Assembly: GCA_905198835.1 (NCBI GenBank) | Contig: CAJKDY010000011.1 | Location: 25,510 to 89,509 of the forward strand | Origin: an uncultured Eubacteriales bacterium | GTDB lineage: Bacteria > Bacillota > Clostridia > Oscillospirales > Oscillospiraceae | Reading direction: 5' to 3' | DNA: 64,000 bases | Shown: in pieces, positions 1-8,268 of the stretch | Numbering within the stretch: the stretch's first letter is position 1 | Layout of the letters: every line of letters starts with the position of its first letter | Notes under the pieces: model-generated | Told to the model about the DNA's origin: nothing | The model's input: only the letters and a program-made list of their open reading frames with translations | Databases searched by the model: none | Translations under genes and position numbers: made by a program

Positions 1-538
1 GGAGCTCCCCGGAGGAGGGGTTGGAGGTCTTCACAAGCAAGAATACGTCCTTGCCCTCGTCCTTGGCGATGTTGAGGAAGGGCAAAATGGCGTCGGAGCC
101 CATGTAGCCGTTGATGGTGACGCAGTCGGCGTTGAAGGGAGAAAGGGCCTTGCCGCCTACCGCGCTCTTGCCCAGCCAGCCCTCAGCGTAGGCCTGGGCG
201 GTGGAGCCAATGTCGCCGCGTTTGATGTCGGCAATGACGTAGTAGCCCTTGTCGTGAGCGTACTGGATGGTATCCGCCAGAGCCTTGACGCCGGGCCAGC
301 CCAGCAGCTCGTAGTAGGCCGCCTGGGGCTTGACGGCGGGGACCACGCCCTGAAGGGCGTCCATGAGGTCGCAGTTATAGCGGTACACCGCCTGGGCCGC
401 ACCCTCCAGGCTCTCGCCGTACTTGTCAAAGCAGGATCTCACCAGGGCTTGGGGAATGTACTCCAGCCGGGCGTCCAAACCGGCCACAGTGGGGTTTTTC
501 AGCTTGCGGATCTTCTCTTGCAACGTATCGAATGCCAT
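1..538 (-). CDS. pyrF: Orotidine 5'-phosphate decarboxylase, 3' part missing at window edge
   Basis: Decarboxylates OMP to UMP, the last step of de novo pyrimidine synthesis. About 179 N-terminal residues are present; the reading frame runs off the left edge of the window. The catalytic-loop motif DIKRGDIG is visible near residue 135, preceded by VPAVKPQ, which is the arrangement of the longer (type 2) PyrF subfamily found in many Clostridia. The ATG at 538 follows an AAAAGGAG ribosome site. It starts 16 bases after the pyrC stop, so the two are almost certainly one operon. Confidence 0.93.
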   Translation of the reverse strand, partial: MAFDTLQEKIRKLKNPTVAGLDARLEYIPQALVRSCFDKYGESLEGAAQAVYRYNCDLMDALQGVVPAVKPQAAYYELLGWPGVKALADTIQYAHDKGYYVIADIKRGDIGSTAQAYAEGWLGKSAVGGKALSPFNADCVTINGYMGSDAILPFLNIAKDEGKDVFLLVKTSNPSSGEL

Positions 539-554
539 ATATAATTTCTCCTTT

Positions 555-1826
555 TTATCCCTGGTAGACGATCTGACCGTCTACAATGGTATACTTGACC
601 TTACCCTGGAGGGTATGCCCGGCAAAGGGCGTATTACGGGATTTGGAATAGAACTTCTCCGGGTCCACCGTCCAGGTCTCATTGGGGTCAAAGACAGTGA
701 CGTCGGCGGCGCTGCCGATGGCCAGCCGCCCCACCGGAGCCCGGAGAATGGCGGCGGGGTTCAGTGTCATTTTGCGCAAAATATCCGGCAGGGACAGCTT
801 ACCCGCATGGTAGAGATAGGTCAGCGTCACAGCCAGAGAGGTCTCCAGCCCCACCATACCGCTGGGAGCCTCCGTGAGGGGCCGGTCCTTTTCCTCGGGC
901 GCGTGGGGCGCGTGGTCAGTGACGATGGCGTCGATGGTGCCGTCCTGCAAGCCCCGGATGACCCCCTCCACATCCGCCTTGGTCCGCAGCGGCGGGTTTA
1001 CCCGGGCCAGGGAACCCTGGGCCAAGACCTCGTCCTCGGTCAGCGAGAAATACTGGGGGCAGGTCTCGCAGGTGATCTTCACGCCCCGGCGCTTATAGCG
1101 GCGGATGATGTCCACACTCTTGGCGGTGGACACATGGCAAATGTGGACCGCCGCGCCGGTCTCCTCGGCCAGCATGGCGTCCCGGCTCACCATCAGCTCC
1201 TCGGCAATGGCGGGCCGGCCGGGGATGCCCAGGGCCCGGGACACCGGGCCTTCGTTGACGGCGTAGTTTTTCACCATGTCGGCGTCCTCGCAATGAGACA
1301 GGACGGCCATGCCGTGGCGGGCGGCCAGGATCAAGCCGTCACGCATGACGTTGGCGCTCTGGACAGGCACGCCGTCATCACTGAGGGCCATCGCCCCCGC
1401 CTGGCGCAGAGCCTTGGAGTCGGTGAGGGTCTCCCCTGCCTCGCCCACGGTCAGCGCGGCGATGGGAAAGACCTTAGTCCCAGGACCCGCGGCCTTTTCC
1501 AGAATATAGCGGATAGTCTCCGGGCTGTCGGCCACCGGCTTAGTGTTGGGCATACAGGCAACCGCCGTGACGCCGCCGGCAGCGGCGGCGGCCCTGCCTG
1601 TCTCGATGGTCTCCTTATGGGTGAGGCCGGGGTCCCGGAGATGGACGTGCATATCCACAAGCCCGGCGCAGACTACAAGCCCCGCCAGGTCCAGCACCTG
1701 AGCATCCGGCTCACGGATGGTGCTGGCGATGAGGGCCACGCGGCCATCCTCCAGCAAAATATCCATGACGCCGCCAATGCCGCCGGCGGGATCGATGAAC
1801 CGCCCCTGCCTGAGCAAGAGCTTCAT
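555..1826 (-). CDS. pyrC: Dihydroorotase
   Basis: Zinc enzyme interconverting carbamoyl aspartate and dihydroorotate in pyrimidine synthesis. The protein is 423 residues, the usual length for class I dihydroorotases. The metal-binding signature DMHVHLRDPG lies near residue 58, followed by the family's AAGGVTAVACMPNTKP segment; further metal-ligand regions HCED, HICHVS and TDHAPH are all intact. The ATG has an AAAGGAGG site 7-8 bases upstream. It precedes pyrF in one operon. No other pyr genes are visible and no convincing promoter was found in the 48 bases upstream. Confidence 0.96.
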   Translation of the reverse strand: MKLLLRQGRFIDPAGGIGGVMDILLEDGRVALIASTIREPDAQVLDLAGLVVCAGLVDMHVHLRDPGLTHKETIETGRAAAAAGGVTAVACMPNTKPVADSPETIRYILEKAAGPGTKVFPIAALTVGEAGETLTDSKALRQAGAMALSDDGVPVQSANVMRDGLILAARHGMAVLSHCEDADMVKNYAVNEGPVSRALGIPGRPAIAEELMVSRDAMLAEETGAAVHICHVSTAKSVDIIRRYKRRGVKITCETCPQYFSLTEDEVLAQGSLARVNPPLRTKADVEGVIRGLQDGTIDAIVTDHAPHAPEEKDRPLTEAPSGMVGLETSLAVTLTYLYHAGKLSLPDILRKMTLNPAAILRAPVGRLAIGSAADVTVFDPNETWTVDPEKFYSKSRNTPFAGHTLQGKVKYTIVDGQIVYQG

Positions 1827-1874
1827 GGGCGTGGCCTCCTTTCTTATAAGGGATCTACAATGTCAGCTCTGGTC

Positions 1875-3884
1875 CTAGGGCAAAAAGACGACCGTATCAA
1901 GACAGGCGCAGACCGGCGCTTGCCGATCGTCCAGGGCAAAGAGCTTGACCTGGACCGGGGCTTGGGGCGAGCAGCTGAGTGTCAACTGCATGTCCTGCTC
2001 CTCACAAGAAGCAACCGCGGTGCGCAGCAGTTTGGCGGTGCCATCCGTGGCAAAGCCGGCAGCGATCACCGTTTGGCTACCATTTTCCCGGCACCAGTCC
2101 CGGCTCAGCTCTACCGTGATCTTGCCACTGTCCGTATTACTGCGCACCTGGACCCCCGGCTCCAGAGTCTCCACAAACTCCACCTGCTCCCATACGGCGT
2201 AGAGGTCGATGATCTCCCTGGTCTGCGTGGAGGGATGGGAGATGGTCTCCCCCGCCTTATAGCGAACCGTGTCCACATCAGCAGCCCGGGACCACCCCCG
2301 GAAGACGCAGCCCTGGGGCGGGGTCATGGCGCTGTCATCCAAGGCGTAGACCGCCAGATCTCCGCCGGTAGGAGTCGTGTACTGAACCAGGATCGTGCCG
2401 CCATCCCGGATCGTGCCGCCGTTGGGGTGATAGCGGGCATAGCTTCCGCCCTCACGGTAGTCGTAGAGCAGCTGCACGCGGTCCTTATCCGGCAGGATCA
2501 CGTCTCCCCCTTCGTACCAGATCCCCCGCATGGTGTATGTGTCCAGGTCGATACGTGGGTCCACGGTATCGGACCAGCCTAACACATCTTTATTATCATT
2601 ATCCCCCTGAAGCTGCGTGGGCAAGGTCAGGGCGGTGCGCTGGCGGCGGTAGTGACTGCCGTCGTCCAGGGTACGGGAAAGGCTGTTGATCACAATGTCC
2701 CCTGGGTCTACCATGAGCCACTCTGCGGACAAGGTCGTATTGGCCTCTGGTATATAGAGCTCATTCAATGCGACAAAGTCACCGTTCGACTCTCTCCAGC
2801 CTACCTGGGCATATTTGTCCCGCTGGAAAGTATAGTCCGACAGCCGATAGTACGACGGGTATTTTTGGGTATCGGAAAAATAGGTCTGACCGTTATACCT
2901 CCCACCGTTGCCGCTGAGCCGCAGGGTGTATTCATTCACTGTGACAGCAAGCTCCCGCCCCGCTTCGGTCAGAGTGGTATGCTTATTGTAGTACCAACTG
3001 ACCCCGCTCTCTCTGCTTCGGATGGGAACTCCATCTTGAATATTGGAGCTTGAGGCCTCGCCGCCGGCGAAATAGCCCTCTATAACGCCAAGGGTACAGT
3101 TGTCGACAAAGAAAATACCATCGCCGCCCATATAGCCGGAAGCGCCCACCGCTACACAGTTGACGTCAATATAGACATAAGGAGATAAAATGCCGCAGCC
3201 GCCCAAACCGTTTTTCGCCTGACCGCCAAGAGCTCCCACAATTGCTTGGTCGCCAATACCATAGAGCGACAAGCCTTGGGCGGAGCCAAGTCCCAAGCCA
3301 GCAACGTCAACGGCCGAGGTAAGGTCTCCGCCTAAGGCGTAGAGACCGCCTGTGATCCAGCAGGTCAAATAGCCGTTGGCGCCAATACCACCCCCCGCTC
3401 CATCACGTCCGCTGCCCCCAACGACATCCAAAGTACTGCCTAGCTCCACATTGATCTCAAGTTCACCCTCTACCGCGATCCCATCCTGACCGTAAGAGGT
3501 GCCGTCCTTCCCCGTGACCTGGTTTTCCCCATAGGTGTAGATGACCAGGTCGCCGCTGGCGGCAATGCCTCCGCCCTGATAGCCGTCCAGGACCAGGCAA
3601 TGGTTGGCGGCGGTGTAGGCCCAGCCCGCACCGCTTCGGTCCTGGTCGGACTTGAATACCGTCGTTCCCACCTGGAGCCGATAGGGCTCTTCCGCGGACA
3701 GCTCCGCCTGCTCCTCCCCGCCCAGTGCCTCCATGTACTCCAGGCGCTTGGCCAAAAGGACTTCCTCCAGGCCCTGAGGGTCTGGCTCGGCAGTCTCAGC
3801 CGCAGTGGCGGGGAAAGCCACCGAAAGCATGAGCACCACTGCCAGATTTAAGCTGATGATCTTTCGTTTCCGCATTGTCAACAT
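1875..3884 (-). CDS. Large secreted protein with glycine-rich region and Listeria-Bacteroides-type repeats
   Basis: Predicted exported protein of 669 residues. Residues 1-29 form a signal peptide (MRKRK, hydrophobic core, cut after ATAA). Residues about 70-300 are rich in Gly, Ala and Val with a repeating beta pattern, as in autotransporter-like or beta-helical surface proteins. Two stretches ending in AEW and YAVW resemble the InlB B / Listeria-Bacteroides repeat fold. No sortase or SLH anchor is seen, so it is probably released or loosely held. The first ATG is preferred because AAGGAGAG lies 8 bases upstream; a second ATG three codons later is possible. It starts 23 bases after the O-antigen-ligase-like gene and is probably cotranscribed with it. 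Function unknown. Confidence 0.75.
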   Translation of the reverse strand: MLTMRKRKIISLNLAVVLMLSVAFPATAAETAEPDPQGLEEVLLAKRLEYMEALGGEEQAELSAEEPYRLQVGTTVFKSDQDRSGAGWAYTAANHCLVLDGYQGGGIAASGDLVIYTYGENQVTGKDGTSYGQDGIAVEGELEINVELGSTLDVVGGSGRDGAGGGIGANGYLTCWITGGLYALGGDLTSAVDVAGLGLGSAQGLSLYGIGDQAIVGALGGQAKNGLGGCGILSPYVYIDVNCVAVGASGYMGGDGIFFVDNCTLGVIEGYFAGGEASSSNIQDGVPIRSRESGVSWYYNKHTTLTEAGRELAVTVNEYTLRLSGNGGRYNGQTYFSDTQKYPSYYRLSDYTFQRDKYAQVGWRESNGDFVALNELYIPEANTTLSAEWLMVDPGDIVINSLSRTLDDGSHYRRQRTALTLPTQLQGDNDNKDVLGWSDTVDPRIDLDTYTMRGIWYEGGDVILPDKDRVQLLYDYREGGSYARYHPNGGTIRDGGTILVQYTTPTGGDLAVYALDDSAMTPPQGCVFRGWSRAADVDTVRYKAGETISHPSTQTREIIDLYAVWEQVEFVETLEPGVQVRSNTDSGKITVELSRDWCRENGSQTVIAAGFATDGTAKLLRTAVASCEEQDMQLTLSCSPQAPVQVKLFALDDRQAPVCACLDTVVFLP

Positions 3885-3907
3885 ACTCTACACTCTCCTT
3901 ATGGCCT

Positions 3908-5257
3908 TCATTCTCCTTTGTCCTCTCTCCTGCCCGCACATAGGGCCATGCAGATCCAAAAGAGCGGCGTGGACGCCGGAGACGCGATCCCAAAAAACGC
4001 CTGGATCCCATAGCAGAAAGCACCGCCGCCACAGATAGCCGCCACATTGTCCCCCGGCGCCCGGCGCAGCCATGTCACCAGGGCCGACAAAAGGACAGCC
4101 AAATAGGCCACAAGTCCCAGCAGCCCTTGATTGACCAGGATATTCAGATATTCGTTGTGGGCGTCGTCTACCTGGGCGCGGATCACGGTGCCGGTGGTCT
4201 CGTTGAAGCGCTCAAAGCCAATGTCGGCACGCAGGCCCAGGGTATCCGGCCCGCCGCCAAGCAACGGCCTTTGGGATATGAGCTCCGCCGTCTTTCGCCA
4301 GATGTAGAGCCGGCTAGAGCCAAAGCTGTCGTCCCACTGTCCATGGAGCAAGGCCGAGGCCTCAGCGGGAAAGCCACCGATCTGATCCCCGACGGCATAC
4401 ACCGTGAAGACTCCGACCACCAGCAGCGCCACCGCTAAGGCCAGCAAGAGCACTCTGCGCCGCTTCTCCCGGGCCAGGACCGCCGGAGTGAAAAGAACGC
4501 TGAGCAAAACGGCCACTACCCCGCCGGCTACAAACGCCCAGAACAGCACAGCTAAACACAGCGCCAAGGGGATCAGCAGAACAAACCGCCAGGGCGTTTT
4601 CAGGCGGAGGACCGAGATCCACAGCACCGGGATAGCAACGCACAGCACAGCGGAGAGAATGTCCACATTGCCGATGCTGCCAAGAAAGGTTCCAGCGTAG
4701 CGGAGGTTGGCGTCATAATAGGTCATGCCCGCCGGATATAGGCCGAGGGGGTTATATCCCAGCAACTGGGCAAGGCTCAAAAGGCAGTTCAAACTCACCG
4801 CGCCGGCCAGAAGCCACAAGAGCCACCGCCGGGGCGTATAGCCGCCGGAAAGCAGCAGAAAGCTCCAGCAATATAGGGTGATCGTGACAAAACCGCCATA
4901 GCGGGCATTGCCCAGAAAGGCCACATTGAGGTGTGCTGAGGTGAGGGTGGAGACCAGCGCGGCACACCAGTAGAGGAAAACCGCCCTTTGGGTCATATTC
5001 CATTTCTTCCAGCACTCCAAGGGGCTCAGGCATTTGCGTCCACCGATCAAGCAAAGCTCCAACCGGCCCAGCACAGACACCAACACAAAGGCCCCTGTAA
5101 GCGAGAAAAAGAGGAGGGCCTTGCTTTGGCTAATATGCTCATAGCCGCTGCCGGTGTACAGCAGCCACGCAGTGGCCATACAGGCCAGGTAAAGCTCCGT
5201 CCATTTCTGGAAAAATGAGGTGGGCTCCTGCGTTTTCCCTTTCGATTGGAGCTTCAC
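3908..5257 (-). CDS. O-antigen ligase-like (Wzy/WaaL family) polytopic membrane protein
   Basis: Membrane protein of 449 residues with about ten to twelve hydrophobic segments and one long extracytoplasmic loop (about residues 290-365) that carries the family's diagnostic pieces: SRLYIWRKT, GGGPDTL and DDAHNEYLNILVNQG. In Gram-negatives this family polymerises or ligates lipid-linked glycans; in Gram-positives members act in surface polysaccharide or protein glycosylation, with substrates mostly unknown. The start is GTG at 5257 behind AAAGGAGG. A promoter lies just upstream. No glycosyltransferases surround it, so the substrate cannot be inferred. It is followed directly by the large secreted protein. 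Confidence 0.82.
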   Translation of the reverse strand: MKLQSKGKTQEPTSFFQKWTELYLACMATAWLLYTGSGYEHISQSKALLFFSLTGAFVLVSVLGRLELCLIGGRKCLSPLECWKKWNMTQRAVFLYWCAALVSTLTSAHLNVAFLGNARYGGFVTITLYCWSFLLLSGGYTPRRWLLWLLAGAVSLNCLLSLAQLLGYNPLGLYPAGMTYYDANLRYAGTFLGSIGNVDILSAVLCVAIPVLWISVLRLKTPWRFVLLIPLALCLAVLFWAFVAGGVVAVLLSVLFTPAVLAREKRRRVLLLALAVALLVVGVFTVYAVGDQIGGFPAEASALLHGQWDDSFGSSRLYIWRKTAELISQRPLLGGGPDTLGLRADIGFERFNETTGTVIRAQVDDAHNEYLNILVNQGLLGLVAYLAVLLSALVTWLRRAPGDNVAAICGGGAFCYGIQAFFGIASPASTPLFWICMALCAGRREDKGE

Positions 5258-5298
5258 ACCCGTGGCCTCCTTTCCTCTGGCGTTCGCATACTGTTTTT

Positions 5299-5327
5299 AT
5301 TATACAGAAATTGACGGCAATGCGCAA
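5299..5327 (-). promoter_or_regulatory. Sigma-A-type promoter for the ligase-like gene
   Basis: On the minus strand TTGCGC, a 17-base spacer, then a perfect TATAAT, about 40 bases before the GTG start at 5257. Confidence 0.65.
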
Positions 5328-5379
5328 TGGATTTTTTGTGAATTCGGGTCATACTAACAAAGGCAAAGGAGGGATACCC

Positions 5380-5559
5380 ATGACATCGCATCCGTTTTTG
5401 AAGGGCATTGGCCTGGGAATGGCGGCTGGGGCCGCAGTAGGGGCGACCATGATGAAAAACGAGAAAAACATCAAGCACGCCGCCCACAAGGCCGTCAAGC
5501 AGGTCGGCCGCATGGCTGAGGACGCCGCCGACACCGTGGCCAGCAAGCTGCCCCGGTAA
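5380..5559 (+). CDS. Small glycine-zipper/amphipathic protein (59 aa)
   Basis: Unnamed 59-residue protein. The N-terminal third has a glycine/alanine zipper (GIGLGMAAGAAVGA) that could insert in or lie on a membrane; the rest is a charged amphipathic helix. Short proteins of this design, sometimes YtxH-like, are common in Clostridia and their function is not known. The ATG at 5380 follows a clear AAAGGAGGG site; an in-frame upstream extension lacks a ribosome site and was not used. It diverges from the ligase-like gene and ends just before the terminator it shares with tRNA-Leu. Confidence 0.75.
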   Translation: MTSHPFLKGIGLGMAAGAAVGATMMKNEKNIKHAAHKAVKQVGRMAEDAADTVASKLPR

Positions 5560-5564
5560 GAAAG

Positions 5565-5609
5565 CACCAAAAAAGAAGGACACCCGATGGGTGTCCTTCT
5601 TTTTTGGTG
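5565..5609. terminator. Bidirectional terminator between small protein and tRNA-Leu(CAG)
   Basis: Perfect 21-bp inverted repeat around a 3-base loop (CACCC-GAT-GGGTG core) with A-rich and T-rich arms, so it can serve both the plus-strand small protein and the minus-strand tRNA. One arm overlaps the last bases of the tRNA CCA end. Confidence 0.85.
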
Positions 5610-5691
5610 CGCGAGGCGGGAGTCGAACCCGCACGTCCTTGCGAACACTGGCACCTGAAGCCAGCGAGTCTACCAATTCCACCACTCGCGC
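5605..5691 (-). tRNA. tRNA-Leu, anticodon CAG
   Basis: Class II tRNA of 87 bases with CCA encoded. Acceptor GCGCGAG pairs with CTCGCGC. The anticodon stem CTGGC/GCCAG encloses loop TTCAGGT, giving anticodon CAG. The long variable arm and the GGTTCGACTCC T-loop are intact. Confidence 0.95.
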
Positions 5692-5731
5692 AAAGCCTTG
5701 CGCAAAGCGTTTATCGCTTAGCGCAAGCATT

Positions 5732-5760
5732 ATATTACCATGTTGAAGCAGGACTGTCAA
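5732..5760 (-). promoter_or_regulatory. Promoter for tRNA-Leu(CAG)
   Basis: Minus strand: consensus TTGACA, 17-base spacer, TAATAT, about 40 bases upstream of the mature tRNA 5' end. Confidence 0.7.
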
Positions 5761-5802
5761 CACTTTTTTTCGCCTCGCCGGGAAAAAGTTTGAAAAAACC
5801 GC

Positions 5803-5831
5803 TTGCATTTCCCAGGGAAGTGTGCTAACAT
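5803..5831 (+). promoter_or_regulatory. Promoter for tRNA-Arg(ACG)
   Basis: TTGCAT, 17-base spacer, TAACAT, 27 bases before the tRNA 5' end. Confidence 0.65.
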
Positions 5832-5858
5832 ATACAAGCTGTCAATAAGGCAGTGTAT

Positions 5859-5935
5859 GCGGCTGTAGCTCAGCTGGATAGAGTGACTGGCTACGAACCA
5901 GTAGGTCGGGGGTTCGAATCCCTTCAGCCGTACCA
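5859..5935 (+). tRNA. tRNA-Arg, anticodon ACG
   Basis: 77 bases with CCA encoded. Acceptor GCGGCTG pairs with CAGCCGT (first pair G-T). Anticodon stem ACTGG/CCAGT with loop CTACGAA gives anticodon ACG, whose first base is normally converted to inosine by TadA. The T-loop GGTTCGAATCC is normal. Confidence 0.95.
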
Positions 5936-5970
5936 AAATGAGGTCACATCTCAGGATGTGACCTCATTTT
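5935..5970. terminator. Terminator of tRNA-Arg
   Basis: 16-bp perfect stem (AAAATGAGGTCACATC and its complement) with loop TCAG, ending in TTTT, directly after the CCA end. Confidence 0.8.
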
Positions 5971-6018
5971 GATTTACGGATGAGCGATGAGAAAAGGGCG
6001 GCGCGCCGCTAGAAGCGC

Positions 6019-6046
6019 AAAAAAATGTGCCAGTGGCACGTTTTTT
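6019..6046. terminator. Second hairpin downstream of tRNA-Arg
   Basis: AAAAAA-GTGCC-AGT-GGCAC-TTTTTT hairpin with T-run on both strands, between tRNA-Arg and ybaB where no gene is visible. It may be a back-up terminator or the remains of a lost gene. Confidence 0.55.
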
Positions 6047-6059
6047 AGCCCGCGGGAGG

Positions 6060-6077
6060 ATCCCTTCAGCCATACTA
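6060..6077 (+). repeat. Partial duplicate of the tRNA-Arg 3' end
   Basis: Bases at 6060-6077 match the tRNA-Arg 3' end (about 5917-5934) at roughly 16 of 18 positions, including CCCTTCAGCC. The spacing of about 140 bases and the location after a tRNA gene resemble an attachment-site remnant, but the match is short and could be chance. Confidence 0.35.
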
Positions 6078-6080
6078 TGA

Positions 6081-6115
6081 AAAAAAGAGGCGCCCAAATA
6101 GGGCGTCTCTTTTTA
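6081..6115 (-). terminator. Terminator of the dnaX-ybaB operon
   Basis: Stem AAAAAGAGGCGCCC / GGGCGTCTCTTTTT with 5-base loop, 13 bases after the ybaB stop; the arms give T-runs on both strands. Confidence 0.8.
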
Positions 6116-6127
6116 CCTTAAAGCGTT

Positions 6128-6475
6128 TCAGAACGGCAAATTCAGCCCGCCGGTGAGGCGCTGCATACTCTCGGCGGCGGCGGAATCGGCGGCCCGGAGG
6201 GCCTCGTTGACGGCGGCGATGATCAGGTCCTGGAGCATCTCCACATCCTCAGGGTCCACCGCTTCGGGGTCGATGGTGAGCTCGCTGAGCTCCTTTTTGC
6301 CCGAGACCACGGCGGTGACTACGCCGCCGCCGGCGGCGGCAGTGTAGGTGGCGTGTTCCAGCTCCTCTTGCATCTTCTGCATATCCTCTTGCATCTTCTG
6401 GGCCTTTTTGATCATATTCATGTTGATGCCGCCGCCCATGCCGCCCATACCGCGGCTGTTGAATCCCTTGGCCAT
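6128..6475 (-). CDS. ybaB: YbaB/EbfC family nucleoid-associated protein
   Basis: Small DNA-binding protein (115 residues) of the YbaB/EbfC family, which forms dimers that bind DNA and is usually encoded with dnaX. After a Gly/Met-rich start it has the long helix MNMIKKAQKMQEDMQKMQEEL, then the beta strands and the conserved LTIDPEAVDPEDVEMLQDLI and AVNEAL segments. ATG at 6475 is chosen because an AGGGAG site precedes it; a TTG codon 21 bases upstream is in frame but would overlap that site. It lies 34 bases after dnaX. recR, which often follows in Firmicutes, is absent here. Confidence 0.92.
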   Translation of the reverse strand: MAKGFNSRGMGGMGGGINMNMIKKAQKMQEDMQKMQEELEHATYTAAAGGGVVTAVVSGKKELSELTIDPEAVDPEDVEMLQDLIIAAVNEALRAADSAAAESMQRLTGGLNLPF

Positions 6476-6509
6476 TGGTGATCCAGCTCCCTTCAAACTG
6501 ATGTTGTGT

Positions 6510-8174
6510 TTATTCCCACTGCCGGCCCATGGCCAGCAGATCGTCCATCGTACCCACCGTGGGCGTCGGCGCGGAGACGCTCACCCGAATAGGCCGACCC
6601 AGGCGGCCCTGGGCGGCCTGGGCGATCGCGTCCAACACCTCAGGCTTGTCGATCATCGCCTTGGTGACGCTGACCTTGGCCTCCAGGGTCAGCTCGTCCC
6701 CGTACAAAACGCCGGTGGCCATGGCCGGATTGGACACAAAGGGCCACACCGCCGGAGACAGCAAGGGCTTCAACCCCGGCAGCAGCGCAGGCCAGAAATC
6801 CCGATCCCCTCCCCCGCTCTGGGCGGTAGCAGACGGCTGAGGCGTCGGGACGGAAGGCGCCACGCCAACAGGCTCCGGCGGCTCCACATCGTCCGGAGCC
6901 GGCGCGTCGGCGTCGTCCCAAGGCGGCGGCGCATCCTCCGACTCCGCGGGTGGAACAGCGGATGGCGCGGGCTTTGCAGGTGCGGGCTGCTTTTCGGGAG
7001 CGCTCTGGGCCTGGCTGGGCCGGACGGGCGGATAGGCCATCATGGTCTCCAGCTGGGCCACCCGGGCCGACAATCCCAGCGCGCTGCCGTCCAGGCTGGG
7101 GTCCCCCAGGCGGATGAGGCAGAGCTCGGCGTCGGTCCGCTGGTTGCCGCTGCGGGCCAGGTCTCCCACAGTCTGTTGCAGCACTGTCAGCATCTGAATA
7201 AGCCGGGGCGCGGTCAAAAGCTCGGAAAGGCCCCGCATGGTGGCATCGTCATAGCCGCCGGTGAGCAGCGCGGCACCGCCCTGGGGCGCGGTCTTGCGGA
7301 TGAGCAGATCCCGGCACAGGCTGGACAGCTCGCCCAGCATGGTCTTGATATCCTTGCCGGCGGTGTAGAGTCGGGCAAGGTCCTGCAGGGCGGCGGCGGT
7401 GTCTCCCTTGGCCAGAGCGGTGAGCATTTGGGCCGTCTCCAGATTGCCCGCCATGCCCAGGGAAGCAATGATGGCGGCTTCGTCAATGGCCCCGCCCTGA
7501 CCCCGGCACTGATCCAGCAAACTCAGCGCGTCCCGCATGCCGCCGTCAGCCAGGCGGGAGAGAAGGTCAGCGCCCTCGCTGGTCAGCTCAATGCCCTCTT
7601 GCCCAGCTACATAGGTCAACCGCGCGGCAATGTCGCCGGGCAGGATGCGCTTAAAGGCAAACTGCTGGCAACGGGACTTAATGGTGGGCAGGACCTTATG
7701 GACCTCGGTGGTGGCCAGGATAAACATGAGATGCTCCGGCGGCTCCTCCAGTATCTTCAAAAGGGCGTTGAAGGCGGCGTTGGAGAGCATATGGACCTCG
7801 TCGATAATGTAGACCCGCTTTTTCACGCTGCCGGGGGTATACACCGCCTCGTCCCGCAGGGCACGGACATAGTCCACACTGTTGTTGGAGGCAGCGTCCA
7901 GCTCCAGAACGTCCAAGATCGCGCCGCTGTCCAGACCCTTGCAGGCGGCGCACTGGTTGCAGGGATCGCCGTTCACCGGGCGCTCGCAGTTCACCGCCTT
8001 GGCCAGAATTTTGGCACAGGTGGTCTTGCCAGTGCCGCGGGTGCCGGTAAATAAATAGGCGTGGCTCAGGCGATTTTCCGCCACCTGGCGACGGAGGGTG
8101 TCGGTGATGTGGGCCTGACCCACCACGTCGGTAAAGGTCTTGGGACGGTATTTGCGGTATAGAGCCTGGTACAT
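6510..8174 (-). CDS. dnaX: DNA polymerase III subunits gamma and tau
   Basis: Clamp-loader ATPase (554 residues) that loads the sliding clamp on DNA and organises the replisome. Walker A GTRGTGKT is at residues 44-51, the zinc-binding cysteines at 63, 72, 75 and 78, Walker B/DEVH at 125-128 and the SRC sensor motif at 167-169. A Pro/Ala-rich linker (about 380-450) leads to a short tau-like C-terminal domain. ATG 8174 has an excellent GGAGGTGACGTG ribosome site; an in-frame extension upstream lacks both similarity and a ribosome site. The SRP RNA gene lies immediately upstream, as in Bacillus. Confidence 0.96.
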   Translation of the reverse strand: MYQALYRKYRPKTFTDVVGQAHITDTLRRQVAENRLSHAYLFTGTRGTGKTTCAKILAKAVNCERPVNGDPCNQCAACKGLDSGAILDVLELDAASNNSVDYVRALRDEAVYTPGSVKKRVYIIDEVHMLSNAAFNALLKILEEPPEHLMFILATTEVHKVLPTIKSRCQQFAFKRILPGDIAARLTYVAGQEGIELTSEGADLLSRLADGGMRDALSLLDQCRGQGGAIDEAAIIASLGMAGNLETAQMLTALAKGDTAAALQDLARLYTAGKDIKTMLGELSSLCRDLLIRKTAPQGGAALLTGGYDDATMRGLSELLTAPRLIQMLTVLQQTVGDLARSGNQRTDAELCLIRLGDPSLDGSALGLSARVAQLETMMAYPPVRPSQAQSAPEKQPAPAKPAPSAVPPAESEDAPPPWDDADAPAPDDVEPPEPVGVAPSVPTPQPSATAQSGGGDRDFWPALLPGLKPLLSPAVWPFVSNPAMATGVLYGDELTLEAKVSVTKAMIDKPEVLDAIAQAAQGRLGRPIRVSVSAPTPTVGTMDDLLAMGRQWE

Positions 8175-8213
8175 CACGTCACCTCCACAACGATCATTCT
8201 CCTCGCTTGGTCG

Positions 8214-8236
8214 AAAAGCCCTGCCCATGGCAGGGC
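8214..8236 (-). terminator. Terminator/attenuator between ffs and dnaX
   Basis: Minus-strand stem GCCCTGCC / GGCAGGGC with a 3-base loop, followed by TTTT. It would end the SRP RNA transcript while letting some polymerase read into dnaX. Confidence 0.6.
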
Positions 8237-8268
8237 CAGTATAAAAATGCGCCCAGGAGTAGAGCACG

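Noticed and set aside
423..2582. 719-codon open frame on the plus strand opposite pyrC
   Set aside because: It is antisense to pyrC and the secreted protein, has no ribosome site and reads as low-complexity Gly/His/Gln/Asp-rich sequence typical of the shadow strand of GC-rich genes.
6128..6496. Extended ybaB start at a TTG codon
   Set aside because: The extension would place the start upstream of the AGGGAG site and add residues not typical of the family; the ATG at 6475 was used.
6348..8054. 568-codon open frame on the plus strand opposite dnaX
   Set aside because: Shadow of dnaX: no start context, and a composition that mirrors the C-ending codons of the real gene.
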